Shown here: positions 24,101 to 31,194 of the stretch, one piece after another
How the letters are laid out: the number at the start of each line of letters is the position of its first letter
Position numbering within the stretch: position 1 is the first letter of the stretch
Assembly: GCF_963259705.1 (NCBI RefSeq)
Contig: NC_081848.1
Location: 50,677,408 to 50,741,407, forward strand
DNA: 64,000 bases
DNA from: Myotis daubentonii
Lineage: Eukaryota > Chordata > Mammalia > Chiroptera > Vespertilionidae
Direction of reading: 5' to 3'
Notes under the pieces: model-generated
Database searches by the model: none
What the model was told of the DNA's origin: nothing
The model's input: the letters and a program-made list of their open reading frames with translations, nothing else
Made by a program: the position numbers and the translations under genes

Positions 24101-24637
24101 GGCAGATACAGGTTCAAATTTAGCTTTGTTATTTATCTAACTCCTCATCTGTAAAGTGGTGAGATTTTATGAGAATTAGAACTATTATTACATTTTTGAA
24201 AACTGGCACAGTGCTTGTTATTAAATAGATGTTCAGAAATGATAGCTTTTATACTAATAACATGGAAATTGTGCCAGTTTTAGAAGTGAGTGCTATGCTA
24301 ATAAACACATTAGAAATCTACAACATCTTAGTATATGAGATTAATTTCATTGGTGACAGCAGATTTCACTTTCTCACTGAGGAGCATTATAGTATTCAAG
24401 CATAAATTAATAGAGGCAGGTGGCTATACTGGCCTAATGTGTCATTAATATTTTAAATGTAGGGATAAAACAGAAGAATTAATGGAGTTGACAGATGAGC
24501 AAAGAAATGAACTGATGAAAAAAGAAAGCAGTCGACTCCAGAAGACGGGACATCGAGTAACATACTCACCTCGGAAAGAGAAAGCACTAAAAATATATCT
24601 GGATGGAGCACCAAATAAAGATCTGACTCAAGACTGA
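130..24637 (+). CDS. USP47: USP47, ubiquitin-specific protease 47, C-terminal 822 residues in 15 exons
   Basis: USP47 is a cysteine deubiquitinase of cytosol and nucleus, known for stabilising DNA polymerase beta in base-excision repair and for binding beta-TrCP. Joining exons 130-185, 2562-2674, 3404-3508, 5498-5705, 8258-8373, 12682-12801, 14571-15345, 16897-17072, 17408-17488, 18810-18925, 19284-19402, 21451-21581, 23426-23473, 23559-23689 and 24463-24637 gives one uninterrupted frame. It starts at the third base of a codon and runs 822 residues to TGA. All junctions are AG/GT. Recognisable stretches include [10 protein letters not shown] (last strand of the USP fold), [35 protein letters not shown] and the ending [15 protein letters not shown]. 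The family protein is about 1,375 residues, so roughly the first 550, with the catalytic Cys and His, lie upstream of the window. No stop or frameshift was seen. Identity is from remembered family sequence. Confidence 0.96.
490..712 (+). repeat. MIR-like ancient SINE
   Basis: Shows the usual MIR layout: a core with ACCAAGTTATTTATCTTTTC, CCACATCTGTAGAATGGGAA and an end resembling the MIR tail (GGTACATAGTAAAAACTC). Old and diverged. It lies in a USP47 intron. Confidence 0.6.
1573..1587 (+). promoter_or_regulatory. Candidate CTCF binding motif in a USP47 intron
   Basis: CACCAGGGGGCGCTA is an excellent match to the core CTCF motif, in non-repeat intron sequence. Motif match only; occupancy is unknown. 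Confidence 0.5.
2156..2374 (-). mobile_element. Ves-type tRNA-derived SINE
   Basis: On the - strand it runs from GCCCTGACCGGTTTGGCTC (A-box region) through a B box like GGTTCGATTCC and ATCGATGTTTCTCTC to a T-rich (+) tail. It is flanked by an imperfect target-site duplication, TATTAAGTACCTCT at 2142-2155 and TATTAACTACCTCT at 2375-2388. It is intact in length. Confidence 0.93.
2562..2674 (+). CDS. USP47: USP47 exon: charged helix after the catalytic domain
   Basis: Encodes [16 protein letters not shown] followed by a run of Glu, Arg, Lys and Gln likely to form a charged helix or coiled coil, ending ERNTCK. The acceptor is ATTAATAG and the donor is GTTAGA, which is weak. It contributes two bases and 37 codons and ends in phase 0. 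Confidence 0.93.
2940..3310 (+). repeat. Old L1 fragment
   Basis: Contains an L1 ORF2-3' end like stretch (AAAAATTGGAAACAACTTGA, then GTCAGTAAGGGAATGATTAT). Strongly decayed and without an open frame. It sits in the USP47 intron just before the exon at 3404. Confidence 0.5.
3404..3508 (+). CDS. USP47: USP47 exon: start of the C-terminal ubiquitin-like region
   Basis: Thirty-five codons, [20 protein letters not shown] through EAVEMAYK, in phase 0 at both ends. The acceptor is AATTTCTAG and the donor is GTAAGT. The pattern of beta strand and helix ([17 protein letters not shown]) fits a ubiquitin-like fold, an inference from general knowledge of large USPs. Confidence 0.94.
3818..4457 (-). mobile_element. 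Non-autonomous HeliBat-type Helitron, copy A of a tandem array
   Basis: On the - strand it starts TCCTATATAATAAAAGCCTA (4457 downward) and ends in a GTGCAC-type hairpin and CTAG (3821-3818). It has no transposase frame. It directly abuts copy B, whose CTAG end (4461-4458) meets this copy's start with no base between. Confidence 0.88.
4458..4863 (-). mobile_element. Non-autonomous Helitron, copy B of a tandem array
   Basis: On the - strand it starts TCCTATATAATAAAAGCCTA at 4863 and ends with the GTGCACCGGGCCTCTAG terminus at 4458. The 3' hairpin (GCGCACAAATTCGTGCAC) is present. Internally it contains a CTCF-like CCACTAGGGGGCAG on the - strand at 4733-4720. Confidence 0.88.
4864..5323 (-). mobile_element. 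Non-autonomous Helitron, copy C of a tandem array, GC-rich
   Basis: First copy of the array in the sense of the - strand: its start (TCCTAATATATAG at 5323) follows an A, and its end is GGCCTCCAG, a CTAG mutated to CCAG. It is more GC-rich than its neighbours. It carries a long hairpin at 4970-5026 and three copies of a GCAGTCAGTGCT motif (5083, 5121, 5150). Confidence 0.82.
4970..5026. other. Two-stage perfect hairpin inside a Helitron
   Basis: CCGCAGAGGGAGGCCC (4970-4985) pairs perfectly with GGGCCTCCCTCTGCGG (5011-5026). Nested inside, CCACCGCC (4988-4995) pairs with GGCGGTGG (5000-5007) around a GCTT loop. That is 24 base pairs in 57 nt with one small 2/3-nt internal loop. Confidence 0.85.
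5498..5705 (+). CDS. USP47: USP47 exon: [13 protein letters not shown] to SYKPG
   Basis: Sixty-nine codons plus one base, starting [20 protein letters not shown] and ending FQSYKPG. The donor is GTAAGG. The first codons happen to be ATG ATG, but this is an internal exon, not a start. The acceptor is odd: the polypyrimidine tract is T8, then G9 at 5479-5487, then TTTCTTTTAG. It lies just downstream of the Helitron array at 3818-5323. Confidence 0.93.
6110..6314 (-). mobile_element. Ves-type SINE
   Basis: On the - strand it has a GCCCGGCTGGTGTGGTTCAG head, a B-box-like stretch, CATTGATGTTTCTATCTCTC and an ATATATTTA tail. More diverged than the copy at 48388. Confidence 0.88.
6957..7168 (-). 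mobile_element. Ves-type SINE
   Basis: On the - strand it runs from GCCTGGCCAGTGCAGCTCAG through TCGATATTCCTCTCTATC to a TAAAAAAA tail. It lies 16 bases upstream of a Helitron. Confidence 0.88.
7186..7227 (+). repeat. (GATATA)n microsatellite
   Basis: About seven units of GATATA with one interruption (TAGGTATAGA), lying within the 5' end of the Helitron at 7185. Confidence 0.85.
7271..7314. promoter_or_regulatory. Inverted pair of CTCF-like motifs in a Helitron
   Basis: CCACCAGGGGGCAG at 7271-7284 (+) and CTGCCCTCTGGTGG at 7301-7314 (the - strand form CCACCAGAGGGCAG). Both fit the CTCF core. They also form a potential hairpin. Binding is not shown. Confidence 0.45.
8258..8373 (+). CDS. USP47: USP47 exon: [15 protein letters not shown] to KQLISK
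   Basis: Two bases plus 38 codons, [15 protein letters not shown] through TEFKQLISK. The acceptor is AATGTGACAG and the donor is GTAAGT. It ends in phase 0. The strand-turn-strand-helix pattern is ubiquitin-like, as in the neighbouring exons. Confidence 0.94.
8690..9192 (+). mobile_element. Non-autonomous Helitron with a captured sequence, first of a tandem pair
   Basis: Starts TCCTATCTAATAAAAG after an A and ends near CACCAGGCTTCTA, directly followed by the start of the next Helitron. The middle is not ordinary Helitron. It has an inverted CCAAT box (ATTGG, 8745-8749), an octamer ATGCAAAT (8764-8771), and AAGATGGCGGC (8784-8794, a YY1-type motif) with an ATG opening a 70-codon frame (8787-8999). 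An AATAAA (9006-9011) follows, then an A tract from 9019. I read the middle as a captured piece of a polyadenylated copy. The source gene is not recognised. Confidence 0.75.
8889..9017 (+). repeat. Imperfect direct repeat within the captured sequence
   Basis: CAATGTTTCAATTATAGAA occurs at about 8896 and again at about 8983, each followed by similar sequence (CCTAAACAAACCCCAG and GGTAAATAAATCCCAG). The period is about 87 bases. Confidence 0.75.
9193..9616 (+). mobile_element. Non-autonomous Helitron, second of a tandem pair
   Basis: Starts TCCTATATAGTAAAAAGG immediately after the previous Helitron and ends GTGCACCGGGCCTCTAA, fitting the Helitron CTRR end. The stem ACAAATTTTTGTGCAC is near the end. 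The inverted CTCF-like pair is at 9276-9289 and 9306-9319. Confidence 0.85.
9276..9319. promoter_or_regulatory. Inverted pair of CTCF-like motifs in a Helitron
   Basis: CCACCAGGGGGCAG at 9276-9289 and CTGCCCTCTGGTGG at 9306-9319, identical to the pair in the Helitron at 7185. Motif evidence only. Confidence 0.45.
9617..10011 (-). mobile_element. L1 3' end
   Basis: On the - strand the sequence ends with CTGAACAATAAAGATTTAAT and an A-rich tail, the usual end of bat L1 elements, preceded by the G-rich 3' UTR (C-rich on +). It is 5' truncated with no coding part. It lies between the Helitron pair and the rest of the split SINE. Confidence 0.75.
10215..11564. other. USP47 intron, nothing recognised
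   Basis: AT-rich intron sequence with short random frames only. I see no exon-like frame with conserved coding, no repeat I can name, and no RNA gene. Confidence 0.5.
11565..12309 (+). mobile_element. Ves-type SINE interrupted by an LTR
   Basis: The head and body (AGCTGGTTTGGCTCAGTGGA to CTCTCCCTCTCCCTTCCT) lie at 11565-11752. The tail (CTGAAATCAATAAAAATACA and an A tract) resumes at 12267-12309 after a 514-bp LTR. Joined, the two parts make a full SINE. Confidence 0.88.
11753..12266 (+). mobile_element. Solo LTR of an endogenous retrovirus inside a SINE
   Basis: 514 bp from TGCCGGGAAC to AACCCTGGCA, with TG...CA ends and an AATAAA signal (in GTTTAATAAAAGC). It is flanked by CTTCCT (11747-11752) and CTTCAT (12267-12272), a 6-bp target duplication with one mismatch, which suggests a class II (ERVK-like) element. 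No internal retroviral genes are present. Confidence 0.82.
12682..12801 (+). CDS. USP47: USP47 exon: [20 protein letters not shown] to FFRSNK
   Basis: Forty codons in phase 0 at both ends, [20 protein letters not shown] through [11 protein letters not shown]. The acceptor is TCATTATAG and the donor is GTATCT. It completes the ubiquitin-like unit begun in the previous exon. Confidence 0.94.
12940..13140. repeat. Possible L2-like fragment
   Basis: CACCTGGAATGTTCTTTCTC and TTCCTCTTTGATGAAGCCTT resemble L2 (LINE2) 3' sequence. Diverged. Confidence 0.4.
13670..14530 (+). repeat. Old L1 3' UTR (L1MC/L1ME-like)
   Basis: Matches the usual old L1 3' region: AAGTAGAGAGAATAGTGTAA, GAACCCCAGGTACTCATCAC, and later CTATAATCTGGATTTTGGCC and ACATGTTCCTC. 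It ends just before the long USP47 exon at 14571. Confidence 0.65.
14571..15345 (+). CDS. USP47: USP47 long exon: Ser/Glu/Asp-rich linker
   Basis: The largest coding exon here, 258 codons plus one base. It starts [15 protein letters not shown], includes [20 protein letters not shown], and then becomes low-complexity and acidic with many Ser ([49 protein letters not shown]). This linker is probably disordered and phosphorylated. The exon ends in GEGHK plus T, and the T joins GG of the next exon to give Trp. The frame stays open to 15377, but the GTATGT donor at 15346 marks the true end. Confidence 0.94.
16035..16240. repeat. MIR-like ancient SINE
   Basis: Contains the MIR core pattern GATGAGGAAACTGGCTCAAA and GTCACAGAGCTAGTAGGTCA. 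A second, related copy lies at about 16375-16590 (AATGAAGAAATGGTGGTACG). Both are in the intron before the exon at 16897. Confidence 0.55.
16897..17072 (+). CDS. USP47: USP47 exon: [20 protein letters not shown]
   Basis: Two bases plus 58 codons, [20 protein letters not shown] through LSSFSEDNK. The acceptor is GTGTGCTTAG and the donor is GTTGAT, a weak site that also occurs at the end of the exon at 2674. The content again looks ubiquitin-like (beta hairpin, then helix [12 protein letters not shown]). Confidence 0.93.
17408..17488 (+). CDS. USP47: USP47 exon: [20 protein letters not shown]
   Basis: Twenty-seven codons in phase 0 at both ends, [20 protein letters not shown] followed by LLVNEQE. 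The acceptor is AATTTATAG and the donor is GTAAGT. It continues directly from FSEDNK of the exon before. Confidence 0.94.
17592..17801. mobile_element. Short hAT element (MER20-like)
   Basis: Starts CAGAAGCGGGCAGACTTTTT and ends GTGCCTCTG, with an internal CATACTGCCTCTGTC...GCACGAAAGCAGACATAGA typical of MER20-type Charlie elements. It is flanked by CTTTAAAG (17584-17591) and CTCTAAAG (17802-17809), an 8-bp hAT target duplication with one mismatch. Confidence 0.75.
17940..18150. repeat. L2/MIR-like fragment
   Basis: CATTTATCTAGTGTTTATTATGC and ATAGATGAAGAAACCGAGGC are L2/MIR-like. Further similar diverged pieces follow at about 18300-18360 and 18550-18720 in the same intron. Confidence 0.45.
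18810..18925 (+). CDS. USP47: USP47 exon: [20 protein letters not shown]
   Basis: Thirty-eight codons plus two bases, [20 protein letters not shown] through CGLELSID and the AG of an Arg codon. The acceptor is TATGTTTCTAG and the donor is GTAAAG. Confidence 0.94.
19284..19402 (+). CDS. USP47: USP47 exon: [20 protein letters not shown]
   Basis: One base completing Arg, then 39 codons ([39 protein letters not shown]) plus one base. The acceptor is CACATTTGTAG and the donor is GTATTA. The final G joins GG of the next exon to give Gly. Confidence 0.94.
19737..20163 (-). mobile_element. MLT1-like (ERVL-MaLR) LTR
   Basis: On the - strand it starts TGTTATGGATTGAATTGG, continues through GAATGTGACCTTATTTGG and TCTTGATCTCGGACTTCCAG to a CTGTTGTTTAAACCACCC end, the layout of MLT1-type LTRs. 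An old insertion in the USP47 intron between exons at 19402 and 21451. Confidence 0.72.
21451..21581 (+). CDS. USP47: USP47 exon: [20 protein letters not shown]
   Basis: Two bases plus 43 codons, [20 protein letters not shown] through [14 protein letters not shown]. The acceptor is ATGTTCATAG and the donor is GTAAGT. It ends in phase 0. Confidence 0.94.
21841..21966 (+). mobile_element. Truncated hAT element (SPIN/URR1-like)
   Basis: Starts CAGTGGTTCTCAATCTTCTG and continues with CAGTTCCTCATGTTGTGACC and CATAAAATTATTTTCGTTGC, like SPIN/URR1 elements. It breaks off after GAATCGTAATGTAAATA with no second terminus. Confidence 0.65.
22040..22256 (-). mobile_element. Ves-type SINE
   Basis: On the - strand it has a CCTGGCCGGCATGACTCTGG head, CATTGATGTTTCTATCTCTC and a TAAAAATAAATAAAA-type tail. 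Diverged. Confidence 0.85.
22290..23090 (+). repeat. Old L1 fragment
   Basis: Decayed L1 ORF2 sequence (TTCTGCACAGCC, GAACATAATATATGAAACAT, GAATAGGCAGTTTGTTGAAG, GAAATACAAGTTAAAACAAC). It is broken by a run of about 26 A at 22506-22531. No open frame. Confidence 0.55.
23426..23473 (+). CDS. USP47: USP47 micro-exon: [16 protein letters not shown]
   Basis: A 16-codon exon, phase 0 at both ends, separated from the next exon by an 85-base intron. The acceptor is TTTTATAG and the donor is GTAAAG. The content [16 protein letters not shown] continues VDELREK of the previous exon and leads into [10 protein letters not shown]. Confidence 0.93.
23559..23689 (+). CDS. USP47: USP47 exon: [20 protein letters not shown]
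   Basis: Forty-three codons plus two bases, [20 protein letters not shown] through [10 protein letters not shown] and AG of an Arg codon. The acceptor is ATTCTCCTTAG and the donor is [24 protein letters not shown] is the last strand pair of the C-terminal ubiquitin-like fold. Confidence 0.94.
24080..24250 (+). repeat. MIR-like ancient SINE
   Basis: GGAGCTTGGCAGATACAGGT, CTCCTCATCTGTAAAGTGGT and GGCACAGTGCTTGTTATTAA fit the MIR layout. It lies just before the last USP47 exon. Confidence 0.55.
24463..24637 (+). CDS. USP47: USP47 last coding exon, with stop codon
   Basis: One base completing Arg, then [20 protein letters not shown] through [17 protein letters not shown] and TGA at 24635-24637. 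The acceptor is TTTTAAATGTAG. The Lys/Arg-rich tail [17 protein letters not shown] precedes the conserved end. Confidence 0.95.
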
Positions 24638-25940
24638 CTCTGCTAGTGTAGCATTTTCCCTGGGGGATTTGGTTTTAATTAGATGGTTCACTGCTACTGT
24701 GTAGTGCCGTTATGGCGGGACATGGTTAGGGGTAACCCCATGACACCAGCACTGATTGGACTGCCCTTCACCAATCAGAAGCTCAGTGCCCAATGGGCCA
24801 CTGTTTTGACTTGGAATCATGTTGTGCACTATAGTCAAATGTACTGTAAAGTGAAAAGGGATGTGCAAAAAAATAAAAACAAAACCTGCTACTAGAAAAG
24901 GGGAAAGGGGAATGAGTAAATGTCTTTTTGCGGACAAATGTGCACATAGCCGCTAGTAAAACTAGCCTCAAACAGGATGCTCATAGCTTAATAATAAAAG
25001 CTGTGCAAAGGCCATGAATGAATGAATTTTCTGTTTATTTCACTGATACACACATTACCTCATTGACAATTCGTAAGTAAATTCAACGTGTGTTGACTCT
25101 TGGAAAGCAGCAAAAATAGGAGCTGAAGAAGGAAATTCTTAGAACCAGCCGTAACCCAGTAAAGAATTGTGAAGTTGTGTTTTCTTGTTCCATTTTTTGC
25201 GAAGTATAAAGAACATTATTCTGGAACACCAAAACATTTCCCTTAGACTGCTCCCAGCAGATGGCAGCTCAAATTGCTGAATATTGTAATTATAACTGTA
25301 CTTAAGTTATGGATGTAGACAATACATTTCACTCGTTCATTCAGCATGTAAATATAATTGATACTATTGAGTTATCCTGATTGCAGTTCACCTATTTCCT
25401 GTGGTTGTTCTTTTCACATGTCATTCACGATGTACATTTGTGTACATTGAGAAGTACAGCAGTCTGTAAGTGTACTCCTCAGTGAGGTTCCTCAGTGCTG
25501 GGTCCCATACGGTTGTATTTGCCCTTGTTAATGAGGTTTTTCTGTTCAGTGGCTTCAGTTTTCTTTCTTTTTGTATATTACTTTTGAAAATATACTTCAA
25601 GTTTGAATCTTCCAGAACCCTTGTAAATCCCACTTTAATTTTTGGAGTTGATTTGTAGTTACACGTAGTTTGACTTTGGGGAAATGTCTTAGCATCGTGT
25701 TGAATAAACTTGCTAGTAAGTCAGGTCATAGCACAGGCTGATGCAGTCAACATGATTTCATTGCAGAGTCGATTAGAGTCGGCAAGTTTTTGCTTTGCTA
25801 AATACAACTATTCAATGAACACAATTATACGTACATTTTGAAAATGCCATCTAATTTATAAAAATCAATAAAAAGGTTTTGGTAAAACTTTTTCATGCCA
25901 GATGCTGTTTACAACAATGAACATGCCAATAAAACATTTG
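24638..25940 (+). other. USP47: USP47 3' UTR (end uncertain)
   Basis: Sequence after the stop codon with no repeat I recognise and several AATAAA signals: 24993-24998, 25703-25708, 25867-25872 and 25928-25933. Another AATAAA lies at 27494-27499, so a longer 3' UTR is possible. The cluster of two signals near 25.87-25.93 kb is my best guess for the main end. Transcript data would be needed to decide. Confidence 0.6.
25254..25267 (+). promoter_or_regulatory. CTCF-like motif in the USP47 3' UTR
   Basis: CCAGCAGATGGCAG fits every position of the core CTCF consensus. Motif evidence only. Confidence 0.35.
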
Positions 25941-28900
25941 TTCATTCTGTTGTGTTATTTTAGTCATTCAACTTTTATGGATGAAGAATCTTGGTTAAGG
26001 ATAGATTTGTTTTCTTTAAATATAACATTTTGTAATGTGTACTGAATAATTATCTCATTTCTATGATAAGGTATGTTTACAGTAAAGTTCCCATAAGAGA
26101 TGAAAAGATGTTAATATTTAACTTTGGAGGATCCTATCAATATCTGCAGTTTGAATATAATGACTTAATATAATATAGCTTAAAAGTCTCTTGGCATCCA
26201 CAAGGATAAAAATCTTTTCTAAGGTATTTTTCTGGCTAATTTTTATTCCGTAAAAACTATATAGCATTCTGATCACTTTGAAGTGGTGTCCCGGGTTTGC
26301 ATTATTGGAATTGACAGTTGTCTCGCAGGAAAACTGGGAATGTGGTGGTGAGTTGTCTCTCAGGATCACGGACTTTCTTTGGTCCATACAGGCCGCTTAC
26401 TTTGGACATGGGGTTAATAAATGGGGTTTCTGATTTCAGGGACTGACTGGAGCAGAGGAGGCTGATTTGTAAACAAAACTGACTGTGAGCTTGTTTGATT
26501 TGGTTTCGTTTAGTGTTCCTAAAAGAGTAAATGGTAAAATTCTTCTCATTCTGTGCCTTCTGCCCTGATTTTTGATTTGTGTTTGCTACTTTTAATTGCA
26601 GGCATATCACAAATACCAAGAGTAAAGAAAATTTCATTATAGAAAAGAAAGTTTAAACTCTTGTTTTTCAGTGCCCAATAGAGTGAAAACACAATGTTGC
26701 ACTTAGTAATTTCGGTAAAGGTGGTGGTAAACTTTTCAAAATGAACTTGGGATAGGAACAGTAATTTGTGTAAGGGTATAAGGAAGATAAACGTGTGTCA
26801 CCCCCCCCCCCCCCCGCTCCCCCCCAGATTCAAATGATCAAGTGAGCACCTCTGAGGCCAAGAGGCAGAGCATTAACTGTGGACCAACTGCCCACGCCGG
26901 GCAGGCCTGGAGCCTGGTTCGCCTGCCGAGTCTCCTGAGGCTGAGACAGGCCACGTGCAGTAAACTGACCCTGCTTCCACAGGCCACACTGAGGTTTCAG
27001 AGCGCTTTTACTGTGCGGCAGATGGGTTTGTGTCAGCCAGGACGCCTGTGAGAACCAGGCACCGACATTTCTGAGGCAGATGTTGAAGGCGAGGGGTACA
27101 TTCTGGCCAAAGGAGGAAAAGCTATGGTTTCAGGACCATGCTGTGGTTAGCTGCTCTGTACAGAAGTTCGCTAGTTAAAAGTCCACTTCAGAAACTATGG
27201 AAGTGAAAAGACGATGGGATAAATGGTGAGTGAAGGAGGATCTACAATAGAAAGTTCGGTGATCTCTTTTGTACTGTAATGGAAAGTACTTTAAAATTCT
27301 GAGAGAGCAGGATGAACCTGTGCCACAGCTAGAAAATGGTCAAGTAGCTATTGGTTACCAGGCTGCACTGTTAGGAATGGCTTTGTGACACATCTCTAGG
27401 CCAAGAGAGAAGGAGAGAGCTACAGGCTTACAGTGTGGCCTGAGTTAAACGAGTGCACTAAATCTGGAAGTGACCTGTGAATGTATGGAATACAATAAAG
27501 TCTTTTATTCTGGTTCATTTGGCTACTGAAGTTCTCCCTCTGAATTTTGTTCTGCATCAAGACCCTACCCAGCTTTTTTGTGCTTATGACTTGCAAATTG
27601 TAGTCTAGAGTACATGTAATAGAGGCGAATCTGAATTAGCAAGTTTTTTGTTTGCTAAATAAAACTCCATCTAAACAATTCTGTGTAGTTTTTGAAAAAC
27701 AAATCAATACTTTAGTCACTAGCCAACAGAAGGCCATAAATTCTTAAATGCAAAATAGTGTGTGTATAGTCTGGAGTGGGGGGGGGGGGGGGGTTGTTTA
27801 AATCAGGTTTATAAAGGAGTTTGTTGTCCAAATAAAGCTTGTAACCAGCTAGACTTAAGAGTACATGAAATCATGTCCCTTCAGTGTCATTCACCTGGGG
27901 AAGCAAGGTGCTGTGGTCATGTGGTTAGGTACAGTGTTCATTTTCAAAACTTGGCTTTGAGAAACACTCAAGAATACTGGACACAACCTAGAGTGTATTA
28001 AAGCACGTGTGAGCATTTAGAAAAGAATGCAGCAGTCAGTAGGGGCAAGCAAGGAGGGCAGACAACACTGGGGCAGAATGTCGCTCCCTCCTGTCTGCAA
28101 GAGACCCTGGCCTTCTGACTGGTCATAGCTGAGGAGTCACCCCTCCCCAGAGAATTACTAGTGGGCCCCGTGTCCTGGCCTGAGAGGTGGGGACCATACT
28201 CAAGTGCTTTCCCTGCTCCCAGCCTGCTCCTTCCCCTGTCCAGAGGGCTCTTCATTTTCCGCCTCTGATAATGCTTAAGAAACCCGTTTAATTAAGGAGT
28301 ATCAACTTGAGATACAAATATGCAGTGTAACTGCCAGCCCTGTGTGCTCTGTCGAATGCAGTTTCCCGCTGAAGTTGCTGTCATCCAGCTCAGTGCAGTC
28401 CTGTAACTTTCAAGTCACTGGGCATTATTAAAACAATCTGATCTTAGTAGTCACTCGATTTAAAGCACCCCCACCACCAAGAACAGCGCCCTTGGAGCCC
28501 CCTGCTTGGAGAGGAAAGGAGGGGGGCCAGTGCTCCACTCTCCCCACCGCTCCTCCTGCACCAGCTCTGACAGGAGGAGGGTAAAGACATCCCCTCACAC
28601 TGCAGCCTCCTCTTGGTCATGGTGAGGATCCTGTCTATTCATTCCCTGTGAAGAGGTGCCCAGCAGTTCCTACCAGACAAGGACTCAATTCCAAACAGCA
28701 CTGGAGTTTATGAAACTTGACTTGCCAACCTCCTGCAGGCACGAGGCCTTCCTGTGAAATATGTACTATTTGTCCCATGCTGCCCTGGTCCTCACTGAGC
28801 CTTTCACCCTTATTCCAACCTCCCTCCCTCCCTCTCAGGATGAGTGCTCTTAGAGTCTCGCCTTTTTGCCTCTGTTCCACTCTGCGTAGCTGCTCCAGCA

Positions 28901-29375
28901 CCCCACCTCTCGCCCCTGGTGCTGCTCTGGTCAAGTGGCAAGTCAGCAGGACCTGCAGCTTCTGCACTGCCACCCCCCCCCCACCCCCACCCCTAGCCTG
29001 GCTCTCCCCCAATGTGTCAGTAGCTCCCGTACACATTTCGTGCTTCTCTTGAGTTTAGCTAAAGGAAGAAGTCTAATTCCCCCCCTTCTTGGGAGTTCGA
29101 GGGGAATAGCCTGTTTTCGACACACTAACTCCCCCAACAGAGATTTCTTACCCCCTTTCCGGCCTATCCACAGAACAGTTGTGCTGCTGCTGAAATGCAC
29201 CTCAGCAAGACCTGCATGGAGGGACCTGCTCCACAGCTGTTGGCCTCTGAACTTCGAAACCAGTCTAGCAATCAAAGGCATCTCAGAATAATCAAGTTAC
29301 GTTTCTAAAGGCGAAAGACCACAGGAACACTTAATGCCCCTTTTCTGATCCCACCCCACACCACAGGATTCTCTT
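25941..29375. other. Downstream flank of USP47, unassigned
   Basis: Non-repeat sequence with a C17-like run near 26803 (broken by GCTC) and a G run of about 16 near 27778. It may hold a long USP47 3' UTR form (AATAAA at 27494-27499). No convincing coding frame, and I cannot name any repeat here. Confidence 0.4.
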
Positions 29376-29597
29376 TTTTAAAAATATATTTTTATTGATT
29401 TCAGAGAGGAAGGGAGAAGGAGAGGGATAGAGAGTTAGAAACATCAATGAGAGAGAAACATCGATTCAGCTGCTTCCTGCACACTCCCTACCTGAGATGT
29501 GCCCACAACCAAGGTACATGCCCTTGACCAGAATCGAACCTGGGAGCCTTCTGTCTGCAGGCCTACACTCTATCCACTTAGCCAAACCGGTCAGGGC
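29376..29597 (-). mobile_element. Ves-type SINE
   Basis: On the - strand it runs from GCCCTGACCGGTTTGGCTAA through AGGTTCGATTCTGGTCAAG and TCGATGTTTCTCTCTCATTG to a TTTTTAAAAAAGAGA tail. Close to the Ves consensus. Confidence 0.9.
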
Positions 29598-31194
29598 TAT
29601 TGTTGACTTTAAAGAGGGAGGGGGCCATGTGTCAAGGGATAAGAGTGACCTCTACAGGCTAAAAGAGGCAAGGAAATGGTTTCTTCCCCCAAGGCTTCCA
29701 GTGAAGAATGTGCCCCACCTCACACCACCTTGATCCCCAATCACTGACCACAGATGGCTCCCCCAGTGCCCAATGGCACATCCTGAACCCCTGGACTCCA
29801 AGGCAGGGAACCGGGGGTGGGGGTGGGGGTGAGGCCTTCTAATTTATGCCTCTTTTCCTTTGTCACTCAGGAAAATAACCCTTCCCAGAAACTCTGGTCA
29901 TCCCTAGCTGCATGGGCAGCTGGGTTTTCCAGCCTCTGTAGTGGGAGAAGGGCAGGGAACAGGGTTGGGAATAGCATTGGGTAGCTGAATCGACAGCATC
30001 TACCCTATCGTCTTTGGCAGGAACTCTGGCAGGAAGATTCATGTACCAAACTTCACCTAACCCTTACCACATTCCATTTAGATTTGTAAGGAGATACACC
30101 AGCTACTCTGTATGTGGATTTCAGCCAAGTATTTTGCAAAGCCTCTCCTTTGCTTATATTTTTCTGGCTATGATAACAAAGTAGAGCAAGATAATATACC
30201 CGCATATAAGCTCCATGAGGAAGGAACCTAGTTTTATCTCATTGTCTCCCTGGCACTAAATATAGAGCCTGACATATAGTAGGTGCTCAATAAATTTTTT
30301 GATTGAAATAATTTTCAGCCTCTTCTCCAACCATTTGCTCAACTGTACCTTGTCTTCCAGCCACTATGAATTACTTGCTATTTCCCCTACATAATCTCCC
30401 TCCTCCTTGCCTCCCTCCCTCTGCCCATGGCCCAGATGCCTTTTCCATTCCTTCTGGCCTCCTGATCAACTCCTATCATCTTTGAGAGCCAGTTCCCAGG
30501 CTAAGTCTCCCGAGCCATATTCTTTGAGGCACTGTAACATTCTGTTATGATATCGGTTTGACTGCTTATGTGTTATCGGTGCTGGGTTTAGTGTATCCTT
30601 CATTAGGCTGTGATGCCTTCAGGGTAGGGACCCTATCAGGATCAACTTGCACCCCCAGAGTATATCACAGCACCCGGTTCTGAGCAGGCTCTCTGTAAAT
30701 ATGTTGAATAATAAGAATGTACAATGATGATTTTAACATTCAACAGAGCTCTATATTTGATCTTGAAGTTATCACTTGATCCTGTGTATCCTGTACTTCA
30801 TATTGTTTTTGACTTCCAGCTCTATCACTTAACCTTTCAGAGCCACCATTTCTTCATCTGTTAAATGGAGAAAATACTCATGAATTCAATGAAGATTAAA
30901 TGAGGTAATATAGGCAGCCTGCCACCCAGATGACCTTAATACACAGTAGCTTCATTATTACGGTCGTGTGATGGCCCAGAGCTGTTTGATTAAGGAACGC
31001 TACCCAGAAAAGGGACACACACACTCCATTTACTCTTTCAGAAGACAGTGCAACGTTGACACTCTTACAACTCACTCCCATCCCCGAACGGTTAACATTT
31101 CTAAAATATTTTGATGCTGAAAGAGGTGTGCTTCAGTTGTCTGGAAAGTGTACTTACCTGGAAGAGATGCAGGTCATTTCTATTTTTTTTTTTT
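29598..31194. other. Intergenic segment between USP47 and DKK3 with L2/MIR remnants
   Basis: Includes (GGGGGT)n at about 29814-29831, an L2/MIR tail at 30225-30310 (TAGTAGGTGCTCAATAAATT) and L2-like sequence near 30470-30720. No gene seen. Confidence 0.45.
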
